A stretch of 64,000 nt of DNA from positions 186,001 to 250,000 of the forward strand of contig NZ_JAAVJH010000004.1 of the NCBI RefSeq assembly GCF_012035195.1, given 5' to 3'. Both the position numbers and the translations under genes were made by a program. This stretch comes from Sphingomonas corticis. GTDB taxonomy: Bacteria; Pseudomonadota; Alphaproteobacteria; Sphingomonadales; Sphingomonadaceae. A model generated the notes under the pieces. That model had not been told where the DNA came from, ran no database searches, and worked only from the letters and a program-made list of their open reading frames with translations. How positions within the stretch are numbered: the stretch's first letter is position 1; each line of letters starts with the position of its first letter. Shown in pieces: positions 52,577-59,503 of the stretch.

Positions 52577-53974
52577 TCAGCCGACCAGGCCGAGGAGGTG
52601 GAGCGCCAGCCCCGCCGCCGCGCTGGCGAGCAGGGTGACGATGATGTTGGCGCCCAGCACGAACACCGCCGCCGCCGCGCCCGCCGCCAGCAGCGTGGCC
52701 CAGGGATCGATGCTGGCCGCTACCGGCGCGTCGAAGCGGATCGGGCCGAGCGCGACGGGGGCCGTGTCGCGAAACAGGGTGTGCAGCGCGAACCAGACGG
52801 CCAGGTTCAGCACCACGCCCACCACCGCGGCGGTGATCGCCGCCAGCGCGCCCGCGACCGCCGCGTTGCCGCGCAGCCGCTCGATGAACGGCGCGCCCAG
52901 GAAGATCCACAGGAAGCACGGCACGAACGTGACCCACGTCGCCAGCAGCCCGCCCAGCGTGCCGGCCAGCAGCGGCGACCACCCGCCGGGATCGCGATAG
53001 GCGGCGAGGAAGCCGACGAATTGCAGCACCATGATGAGCGGCCCGGGCGTCGTTTCCGCCATGCCGAGCCCGTCCAGCATCTCGCCCGGCGCCAGCCAGC
53101 CGTATCGCTCCACCGCCTGCTGCGCGACATAGGCGAGGACGGCATAGGCGCCGCCGAACGTGACCGTCGCCATGGCGGAGAAGAAGGTGGCGATGCGGCT
53201 GAACACGTCGTCGCTGCCGCGCGAGGCGAGCAGCGCGCCGACCGGGATCAGCCACAGCGCGAGCCACAGCGCGGCGGTTCGCGCCGTCTCGCGCACGGAC
53301 GGCCGCGCGTGCGCGGGCAGCTCCTCGCCCAGCAGCGATTCCGCGTCCGCCACGCCCGGTCCCCCGGCACCGCGATGCCCGCCGCCGCGGAAGGCGAGAT
53401 GGCCGCGCCGCGCCGACCACCAGCCGATCAGGCCCGCGCCCAGCACGACCAGCGGGAAGGGCGCTTGCAGGAAGAACAGCAGCAGGAACGCCGCCGCCCC
53501 CAGCAGCCGCGCCGGCGTGGTGGTCAGCGCGCGCCCGCCGATGCGCACCACCGCCTGGAGCACGACGGCCAGTACCGCCGCCTTCAAACCGAAGAACAGC
53601 GCCGCGACGATGCCGACGCGGCCATAGAGGACGTAGATCCAGCTGAGCGCCATGATCGCCACGGCACCGGGCACGACGAACAGCACGCCCGCGACGATCC
53701 CGCCGCGCGTGCGGTGCATCAGCCAGCCGATATAGGTCGCGAGCTGCTGCGCCTCCGGCCCCGGCAGCAGCATGCAATAGTTCAGCGCATGCAGGAACCG
53801 CTGCTCGCCGATCCAGCGCTTCTCGTCGACGAGGATGCGGTGCATGACGGCGATCTGCCCCGCCGGGCCGCCGAACGACAGCAGTGCGATGCGCCACCAC
53901 ACGGGAATGGCCTGGCGCAGCGTGATCGGCTGCGGGCGCGCGGGCTTGTCTGCCTCTGCCGCGACGCCGGTCAT
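52577..53974 (-). CDS. chrA: Chromate transporter
   Basis: A 465-residue two-domain CHR permease that exports chromate. Each half carries the family motif: SFGGPAGQIAVMHR…LNYCMLLPGPEAQQLATYIG in the first and TFGGAYAVLAYVAQQAV…GMAETTPGPLIMVLQFVGF in the second. The ATG overlaps the stop of the chrB-like gene (ATGA). The long type with both domains is the proven chromate-resistance form. Confidence 0.93.
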   Translation of the reverse strand: MTGVAAEADKPARPQPITLRQAIPVWWRIALLSFGGPAGQIAVMHRILVDEKRWIGEQRFLHALNYCMLLPGPEAQQLATYIGWLMHRTRGGIVAGVLFVVPGAVAIMALSWIYVLYGRVGIVAALFFGLKAAVLAVVLQAVVRIGGRALTTTPARLLGAAAFLLLFFLQAPFPLVVLGAGLIGWWSARRGHLAFRGGGHRGAGGPGVADAESLLGEELPAHARPSVRETARTAALWLALWLIPVGALLASRGSDDVFSRIATFFSAMATVTFGGAYAVLAYVAQQAVERYGWLAPGEMLDGLGMAETTPGPLIMVLQFVGFLAAYRDPGGWSPLLAGTLGGLLATWVTFVPCFLWIFLGAPFIERLRGNAAVAGALAAITAAVVGVVLNLAVWFALHTLFRDTAPVALGPIRFDAPVAASIDPWATLLAAGAAAAVFVLGANIIVTLLASAAAGLALHLLGLVG

Positions 53975-54789
53975 GCCGACACCCCGGCGGCGGGGGCGTG
54001 CGAGCGCGCGTCGTGCCGCTCGCCCTGCGCGTCGCGGCACCAGCGATAGAGTGCGTCGTACACCGCCATGCCGGCGTCGAGTTGCGCGTGATCGTCGCCG
54101 TGCATCCGCGACAGGCCCAGCGAGATCGCGAGCAGCCCCGCCGCCTCCGGCGCGTGATCGAGCCGGTCGGTATCCGCGCCGCGCACGATGTCCGCCAGCC
54201 GGGCGAGCGGGGTGTGACCGGCCAGGCCGAACGCCTCCACCATCGCGTCGAACGTGCAGCGCTCGCCACGGTGTCGCCACGGCACGCGGTCGTCGGCGAC
54301 GTCGAACGGCTCCGCCCGCTCGCGCGCGGCGAGGTCCAGCACCTCGCCTGGCGCGACGAAGAGGAAGCGGGCGTCCGGATCGATGAAGCGCCGGATCAGC
54401 CAGGGGCAGGCGATTCGATCCACCTTCGGCCGCGCCCGCGTGACCCACCAGGTGCGTCCGTCTTCGCGACGCGGCGGCAGGGCCGCGAGCTTCAGGGTGG
54501 GGAAGCCCGCCGCGATCCACGCCGCGACGCCGCCGTCCAGCACCTCGGCCGCGATGCCCTCGCTGCGCAGGATCGCCGCGGCCGCCACCGATCCGCCAGC
54601 GTCGGCGTCGACCACCACCACGGCGCGCCCGTGCGACCGGCACCAGCGCGCGAGGTCGCCGGCCGCGGGAAAGCGCGAGCCGGGAATGGCGCTGGCCGGA
54701 CGGTCGCGCAGGTCGACGAGGAGCGGCGAGGCAGGGAGGCCGACCAGCCTGGCGAGCTTGTCGATCGAGATGACGTTGGGAGCGGGCAC
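53971..54789 (-). CDS. ChrB-like chromate resistance protein with rhodanese domain
   Basis: About 272 residues: a rhodanese-like domain (about 1-105), whose active-site position reads DADAGG rather than a cysteine loop, then a ChrB C-terminal domain (WWVTRARPKVDRIACPWLIRRFIDP onward). In known systems ChrB senses chromate or assists resistance. I choose GTG at 54789 (AGAGGA seven bases upstream; homology VPAPNVISIDKLARLV starts there); an ATG at 54864 would add 25 residues of no clear role. Coupled to chrA by ATGA. Confidence 0.85.
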   Translation of the reverse strand: MPAPNVISIDKLARLVGLPASPLLVDLRDRPASAIPGSRFPAAGDLARWCRSHGRAVVVVDADAGGSVAAAAILRSEGIAAEVLDGGVAAWIAAGFPTLKLAALPPRREDGRTWWVTRARPKVDRIACPWLIRRFIDPDARFLFVAPGEVLDLAARERAEPFDVADDRVPWRHRGERCTFDAMVEAFGLAGHTPLARLADIVRGADTDRLDHAPEAAGLLAISLGLSRMHGDDHAQLDAGMAVYDALYRWCRDAQGERHDARSHAPAAGVSA

Positions 54790-54930
54790 GGTTGCGTCCT
54801 CTAGCGTGGTGATGCCGGACGCGACTCTTCGGCTGACGCCTCGTGGGGAGTTCGCGGTCCCCATGGCACGTATCAGCCACCTTCCGGCGACGCTGTCAAT
54901 CGCCGGTCCCGGTGGTGCGGTGAACGCAAG

Positions 54931-54968
54931 CCGGGTGACGCCGCGCCCTTTCCCGCGGCGTCACCCGG
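54931..54968. terminator. Strong 15-pair hairpin between chromate genes and stress cluster
   Basis: Stem CCGGGTGACGCCGCG (54931-54945) with perfect complement (54954-54968) and loop CCCTTTCC, 56 bases past the stop of the beta-barrel gene on the minus strand. It probably ends that operon, perhaps with a second CGGCCG hairpin just before it (about 54980-54996); neither has a T run. Confidence 0.55.
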
Positions 54969-55023
54969 TGGATCATGCCGCGGCCGGCAACGGCCGGCGC
55001 GCGGGGCATGACCCGTCTCGAGA

Positions 55024-55635
55024 TCAGAAGTGGGCGACGATGCCCAACGTGGGACGGAAGCTGTTCACCCAGCCCAGGCTCTGGACCTCGCCGCGCAGGC
55101 GCAGACCCGAATTGCCGGTGATGCCGCCGAGACCGATGTCCCTGGGGCCGACTTCGAAACCCACGCCGTAGGTCATGTCGTGATAGTCGCGGCGCGTGTC
55201 GGCGCGCTTGGCGAAGTTGACCCACTGGTAGCCGACCTTGCCGTAGAACAGCCCGCTCTCGCCCGCGCGCAGGCCGAAGCGGCCGGCGGCGCCGTACTGC
55301 CAGTCGATGTCGCCCGACACGCCCTTCGCGACGTTGCCTTCCCCACCGACGAAGAAGGCGCCCAGCGGCACGTTCACGCCGACCAGACCCTCGACGATGG
55401 ACCCGTTCAGCTTGTTCTGCCGCGTGCCGCCAGCGATGCCCGCATCGTTGGCCTCCGCGTCGAACTGCTCCCAGCCGCCGCGCACCGCGACATAGGGTTC
55501 GATGCCGAACGCGCGGGTGCCGTCCGGTGCGGTGGCACTGGCGTCGGTGGCGGCGGCGTCCTGGGCCGTCGCGGGAGAGGCGGCGGCAAAGGTGGCGGCG
55601 AGCGCCACGGTAGCGAGCGTCTTCATGCGATCCAT
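55024..55635 (-). CDS. Outer-membrane beta-barrel-like protein
   Basis: A 203-residue protein with a signal peptide (MKTLATVALAATFAAASPATAQ) and alternating Gly/aromatic strands (YVAVRGGWEQF, GLFYGKVGYQWVNF, PTLGIVAHF) ending in phenylalanine, the signature of an 8-strand Omp25/OmpA-like barrel. Start at 55635 because its ATG shares a base with the entericidin stop (TGATG). Function unknown; last gene of the group. Confidence 0.75.
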   Translation of the reverse strand: MDRMKTLATVALAATFAAASPATAQDAAATDASATAPDGTRAFGIEPYVAVRGGWEQFDAEANDAGIAGGTRQNKLNGSIVEGLVGVNVPLGAFFVGGEGNVAKGVSGDIDWQYGAAGRFGLRAGESGLFYGKVGYQWVNFAKRADTRRDYHDMTYGVGFEVGPRDIGLGGITGNSGLRLRGEVQSLGWVNSFRPTLGIVAHF

Positions 55636-55778
55636 CACTTCTGGCCGTCCTTGCCCGAGGCGTCGGAAACGGCGCCGCCGGCGGACTTCAGGTCCTTGCC
55701 CGCTCCGTTGACGGTGTTGCAGGCGGCAAGCGCCAGGGCGGCGGCGAGCGCGGCGGTGAGAGCGAAGGTCGTCTTCAT
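55635..55778 (-). CDS. Entericidin A/B family small lipoprotein
   Basis: A 47-residue lipoprotein: lipobox LAAC with C20, then the family pattern NTVNGAGKDLKSAGGAVSDA. Entericidins are tiny stress-related envelope lipoproteins. AGGAGA sits seven bases before the ATG. Coupled to the beta-barrel gene by TGATG, and 26 bases after the membrane protein gene. Confidence 0.85.
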   Translation of the reverse strand: MKTTFALTAALAAALALAACNTVNGAGKDLKSAGGAVSDASGKDGQK

Positions 55779-55804
55779 CACAGGTCTCCTATCGATCGGT
55801 CGGG

Positions 55805-56701
55805 TCAGCGCAGGCGGCGGCGCGCGGCGGCGGTCGCGCCGAAGGCGGCCGCGCCCGCGCCGGCGAGCAGCGCCAAGACGAGGACGAACGAGGTGCTGGC
55901 GGCGGCACCGGCGGCGGCGTCGGTCGCCGACCTGGCGGTGTTCACCGCATCGTCCTTCGCCTTCACGACGTCGGCCTTGGCCCGGGCGACCTGCGCCTGC
56001 GCCTGGTCGCGCGGGATGCGGCGCTGCGCCGCGACGACATCGACGATGCGATTCTCCGCGCGGGCACCGCCTGCCCCGCCACCGGCCAGCGCGGGCAGCT
56101 GTCGCGCGATCTCCGCCTGCGCCTGCTCGGGCGTCATCCGCGCCGGATCGGCGGGCGCGTCGGACAGGTAGCGCGCGGCCTCCTGCCGCACGTCGCCCTC
56201 GTCCACGCCGGCGATGCTGGCGACCTTCGGCGCGGCCGCGCCCACGGTGGAGCCGGCGGCGGAAGCGACCGCCCCCACCGTGCGGAACGCGCCGCCGATG
56301 ATACCGCCGACCGCCGAGGTCAGCAGGTACAGCGTCAGGATCAGCGTGACGCCCCACACGACCAGGCCGTGGACCAGCGCGTCGAACCGGTCGGTGATGC
56401 CCGACGCGCGGGCTGCGGCATAACCCCCGGCGCCCAGCGCGATCACCGTGGTGAGCAGCCAGTAGATGCCCGCGCCGATCCCGAACCCGGTGGCGCCCGG
56501 CGTCGTGCCCTCGACGGGATCGACCATCGACAGTCCGATGCCGGTTCCCAGGATGCCGAGCAGCAGCTGCACCGCGACGGCGATCACGACGCCGGCGAAG
56601 ATCGCGCCCCACGACACGCGCCGGCCCGCGGCGACGATCCCCGCCGGGGCGACGCCGCCGTGCGGCACTGCCATCGTGCCGTCCGCTAGGTTGGTTGCCA
56701 T
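55805..56701 (-). CDS. Multi-pass membrane protein, function unknown
   Basis: A 298-residue protein with about four membrane segments: about 33-60, 80-100, 110-140 (VVWGVTLILTLYLLTSAVGGIIGG), and a C-terminal one (about 265-288), and an Ala/Lys/Asp-rich helix just before it (ARAKADVVKAKDDAVNTARSATD). It resembles the PhnA-like membrane proteins of alphaproteobacterial stress gene groups. Start at 56701 has AGGAG five bases upstream; only two bases separate it from the previous stop. Confidence 0.75.
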   Translation of the reverse strand: MATNLADGTMAVPHGGVAPAGIVAAGRRVSWGAIFAGVVIAVAVQLLLGILGTGIGLSMVDPVEGTTPGATGFGIGAGIYWLLTTVIALGAGGYAAARASGITDRFDALVHGLVVWGVTLILTLYLLTSAVGGIIGGAFRTVGAVASAAGSTVGAAAPKVASIAGVDEGDVRQEAARYLSDAPADPARMTPEQAQAEIARQLPALAGGGAGGARAENRIVDVVAAQRRIPRDQAQAQVARAKADVVKAKDDAVNTARSATDAAAGAAASTSFVLVLALLAGAGAAAFGATAAARRRLR

Positions 56702-56703
56702 GT

Positions 56704-56874
56704 TCACTCCTGTTCCTTGTTGGTCCTGCGGGCCGCCTTGCCGGCGGCCGCCTGTTCGTCGCGACCCTTGGCGATCTGCGCGTCATCGCCGATCAGCTTG
56801 CCGATCGCCGCCTGCGCCGCGCCCTTGGCGCCGCGCACCCGAGCTTCCCGCTTGGTCGTGTCGCCCTCCTTCAT
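56704..56874 (-). CDS. Small charged CsbD-like protein
   Basis: A 56-residue hydrophilic protein (GAKGAAQAAIGKLIGDDAQIAKGRDEQAAAGKA) with the KGxxxxAxGKxxGD pattern of CsbD-type stress proteins. Its ATG overlaps the stop of the PAS-LuxR gene (ATGA). Too short for firm family placement, but start, coupling and composition all support a real gene. Confidence 0.7.
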   Translation of the reverse strand: MKEGDTTKREARVRGAKGAAQAAIGKLIGDDAQIAKGRDEQAAAGKAARRTNKEQE

Positions 56875-58382
56875 CGCCGGTCCTCCCGCGGGCGCACGGC
56901 CACCGCGCCGCTCTCGAACCCGCGGGCGCGGGCCCAGGCGGCGGCGGCGGTGCGCCGGTTCACGCCGATCTTCGCGTAGATGCGCGCCACGTGGTTGCGC
57001 ACGGTGTTGCCCGCCACGCCCAGCGCGCGCGCGATGCTCTTGTCGTCCTTGCCCTGGCAGATCAGCGCCAGCACCTCGCGCTCGCGCGCGGTCAGGTCGT
57101 CCAGGCTCGCGCCGTCCTCGTCCGCCTGCGGCGCGCGCAGCCGGGCCAGCTTGTCCATGATCGAACGGCTGAACCAGCTGGTGTCCTTCATCACCGCCTC
57201 GATCGCCTCGACCAGTTCCAGCTCGGTCGCCTTGCGCTGGGTGATGTCCTGAAATGCCCACAGCACGCAGGCATCGCCGCCCAGCGTGATCGCCTCGGTG
57301 GAGACCAGGCAGTCGATGCGATGGCCGTCCCGCGCGCCGATCCGCGCCTCGTGTCCGCGCAGGTCGTGCCCGCCCTCGATCGCGCCCTCGATGTCGGCGC
57401 GCACCTCGTCGCTCGCCCACAGGCGCACGTCCGCCAGCGAGCGGCCGATGATCTCCGGCGCGCCATAGCCGGTCAGCGCGGTGAAGCTGTCGTTCACCTC
57501 GCACAGCAGGTGCCCATCGCGCGCGCCGATCGCCATTGGGACGGGCGCCATCTGAAAGGTGCGGGTGAAGCGTTCCTCGCTGTGGCGCAGCGCCGCCTCC
57601 GCCTTCCGGCGCGGTTCCAGATCGGCGAAGGTGAACAGCATGCAGGGCTCGCCGCCCATGTCGATCGGCTGCCCCGCGACGATCACCAGCTTGGCGCCGC
57701 CGCCCGGCAGTTCCAGCTCGGCTTCCATCTGCGGGATCGTCCGCCCCTCGGCCAGCCGCTCCTTCGCCAGCTCCCGCTTCTCCCCCTCGCGCAGCACGTC
57801 GATGTCGTAGACGGTCTTGCACAACACCTGCTCGCGCAGATGCCCTGTCATCTCTAGGAAGCCCTGGTTGACCTTGACGTAGCGCAGGTCGGCCAGGCGG
57901 CAGATCACCGCGGGGGCGGGATTGGCGTTGAACGACTGTTCGAACCGGTCCTCCGCCTCGAATCGCGCCGTCACGTCCTGCACCACCAGCACCACGCACG
58001 AGGGCGCGCCCTCGTCGCTGTCGTTCAGCACCAGGCTGCGGACCTGATGCACCCAGCGCGGATGCTCCTCGCCCGCGACGGTCACCTCGACCACCACTTC
58101 GGAGAAGGAATCGCCCGCGACCACCCGTTCGATCGGGTAATCGTCGGCCTCCAGCCGATGGTTGTTGCGGTAGCGCAGCTGGAAGCGGGCGCGATATTCG
58201 TCGACGGTGCGGCCCAACTCCTCCAGCCGCGCCACGCCGTGCATCGCCAGCGCGGCGTCGTTCGCCCACAGCAGCGTCTCGTCCGGATCGATCAGGATCA
58301 CGCCCTCGTCCAGGCCGGCGACGATCTGGCGCAGGTGGCGCAGGTCGGCGGTCTCGCGCAGGGTCTTGAGCGGCGGGGACAC
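56871..58382 (-). CDS. Triple-PAS LuxR-type transcriptional regulator
   Basis: A 503-residue soluble regulator: three PAS domains (about 10-135, 140-255, 265-390; the third with PAC motif WAFQDITQRKATELELV) and a C-terminal LuxR helix-turn-helix (LTAREREVLALICQGKDDKSIARALGVAGNTVRNHVARIYAKIGV, residues about 425-472). It has no receiver or kinase domain, so it appears to sense a ligand, redox or light directly and bind DNA itself. A cysteine-rich light motif (LOV NCRF) is not present. Coupled by ATGA to the CsbD-like gene. Confidence 0.87.
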   Translation of the reverse strand: MSPPLKTLRETADLRHLRQIVAGLDEGVILIDPDETLLWANDAALAMHGVARLEELGRTVDEYRARFQLRYRNNHRLEADDYPIERVVAGDSFSEVVVEVTVAGEEHPRWVHQVRSLVLNDSDEGAPSCVVLVVQDVTARFEAEDRFEQSFNANPAPAVICRLADLRYVKVNQGFLEMTGHLREQVLCKTVYDIDVLREGEKRELAKERLAEGRTIPQMEAELELPGGGAKLVIVAGQPIDMGGEPCMLFTFADLEPRRKAEAALRHSEERFTRTFQMAPVPMAIGARDGHLLCEVNDSFTALTGYGAPEIIGRSLADVRLWASDEVRADIEGAIEGGHDLRGHEARIGARDGHRIDCLVSTEAITLGGDACVLWAFQDITQRKATELELVEAIEAVMKDTSWFSRSIMDKLARLRAPQADEDGASLDDLTAREREVLALICQGKDDKSIARALGVAGNTVRNHVARIYAKIGVNRRTAAAAWARARGFESGAVAVRPREDRR

Positions 58383-58395
58383 GAGCAGGTCCGTC

Positions 58396-58767
58396 TCAGG
58401 CGGCCCGTCGGTGGATCAGCCAGCCGGCGAGATAGCCGCCCGCCGCCGCCGCGGCGGCCACCAGCAGGCGCCCGTCGCCGCCGCGCATCGATCGCGCCAC
58501 CGCGTCGGACCCGCGCCGCGCCGCCGCCGCGGCGTGTTGCGACACGGCGTCCAACCGCTCGCGTGCCTCGTCGATCAACCCGGGCGCCGCGTCGGCGACG
58601 TCGCCGGCCACGGACTGGGCTCGGCCGAACATATTCTCCGCGGCGCCCGACACCTGGTCGGCGACTCCGGTGATCTGCCAGTCGCGGCTGTCGACCGCGT
58701 CGCCGATCGCCTTCTCCACCTTGCCACCGAGATACCGCGCGCCACCGCGCACTTCGTGCTTGTTCAC
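58396..58767 (-). CDS. CsbD family protein with C-terminal membrane anchor
   Basis: A 123-residue protein whose first 55 residues are CsbD-like (VRGGARYLGGKVEKAIGDAV…ITGVADQVSGAAENMFG), followed by an amphipathic helix region and a C-terminal membrane segment (LLVAAAAAAGGYLAGWLI). Starts with GTG at 58767 (GGAG seven bases upstream). Likely a stress-induced envelope-associated protein; 13 bases upstream of the PAS-LuxR gene. Confidence 0.78.
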   Translation of the reverse strand: MNKHEVRGGARYLGGKVEKAIGDAVDSRDWQITGVADQVSGAAENMFGRAQSVAGDVADAAPGLIDEARERLDAVSQHAAAAARRGSDAVARSMRGGDGRLLVAAAAAAGGYLAGWLIHRRAA

Positions 58768-58793
58768 GTTGCTACTCCAAAGAAGGTTGCGGA

Positions 58794-59114
58794 TCAGGCC
58801 GAAGCGGTGCAGCCGGCCAGTGCCTTGCCGACCTCCAGCGCGACCGCCGGATCCTTGATCTCGCCGGCGACGCGCAGTAGGTCTCCGGCATCCAGCCGTC
58901 GCGGGTCGGGATCGTCGCGGCCGTAGGCCGCCGCGGCGCGGCCCAGCTGCTGCAGCTGGCCGAGCGACAATCGCCGCTCCAGCCGGTCGCCGACGCAGGC
59001 CGACCGCGCGGGATCGAAGCCGTACCGCTCCAGCCCGCTTGCGATGCGGGTCGAGGGCGACGCGCAGGATGCGAGCAGGGCCGCGAGGACAGTGACGGGG
59101 AACACGCGCTGCAA
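58794..59114 (-). CDS. Small lipoprotein, function unknown
   Basis: About 106 residues with a lipobox LLASC (Cys at about 17) and a compact C-terminal part ending GKALAGCTA. I do not recognise the family. The start is most likely TTG at 59114 (GGAGAAG seven bases upstream), alternatively GTG at 59105. A GGAAC-type promoter lies 52-76 bases upstream. It leads into the CsbD and PAS-LuxR genes. Confidence 0.6.
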   Translation of the reverse strand: MQRVFPVTVLAALLASCASPSTRIASGLERYGFDPARSACVGDRLERRLSLGQLQQLGRAAAAYGRDDPDPRRLDAGDLLRVAGEIKDPAVALEVGKALAGCTASA

Positions 59115-59165
59115 TCGGCTTCTCCGAACCCGCCGATCGCGGCATGCGACCGGTTCGGCCGCATC

Positions 59166-59190
59166 AACCCATGTTACAAACCTGTGTTCC
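59166..59190 (-). promoter_or_regulatory. EcfG (general stress sigma factor) type promoter
   Basis: On the minus strand: GGAAC (59190-59186), 17 bases, GTT (59168-59166), close to the alphaproteobacterial EcfG consensus GGAAC-N16/17-cGTT. It points at the lipoprotein/CsbD/PAS-LuxR genes, whose content fits the general stress response. Confidence 0.55.
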
Positions 59191-59211
59191 TGGTAGGTTT
59201 GCAGGGGTCGC

Positions 59212-59376
59212 CTAGTGTTCCTGCACCCCAAGTTCGTCGGCCCGCGCCTGATAGAGCGCGGCGAACCGTCGATGCAGCGCCTGGTGCTCGACGGTGTCGG
59301 CAGCCGCGGCCTGGTCGCGATGTTCGCTCGCGCGTCTCAGCAGATAGTCGCGCTCGGCACTCGTCTCGCGGCTCAT
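59212..59376 (-). CDS. Small hypothetical protein
   Basis: A 54-residue charged, mainly helical protein (MSRETSAERDYLLRRASEHRD…LHRRFAALYQARADELG). GGAAGAGAG precedes the ATG at 59376 at good spacing; the in-frame codon eight residues earlier lacks one. Similar small proteins are common in sphingomonads, with no known role. Confidence 0.6.
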   Translation of the reverse strand: MSRETSAERDYLLRRASEHRDQAAAADTVEHQALHRRFAALYQARADELGVQEH

Positions 59377-59503
59377 CGGCACTCTCTTCCGCTCGGGCAT
59401 GTCGGATTGCCCTCGTAGGAGCGTGCCGCCGTCGCTGGGAATAGCGCAGAAGGACCAGTGGGCAGGCCCGTTCTACTACGGCCCGTGCCGGCGACCGTCG
59501 CCG

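Noticed and set aside
50633..54049. 1138-codon plus-strand frame opposite DUF2946, MFS and chrA
   Set aside because: Arg/Gln/His/Asp-rich composition without domains, and it crosses several real genes and intergenic gaps.
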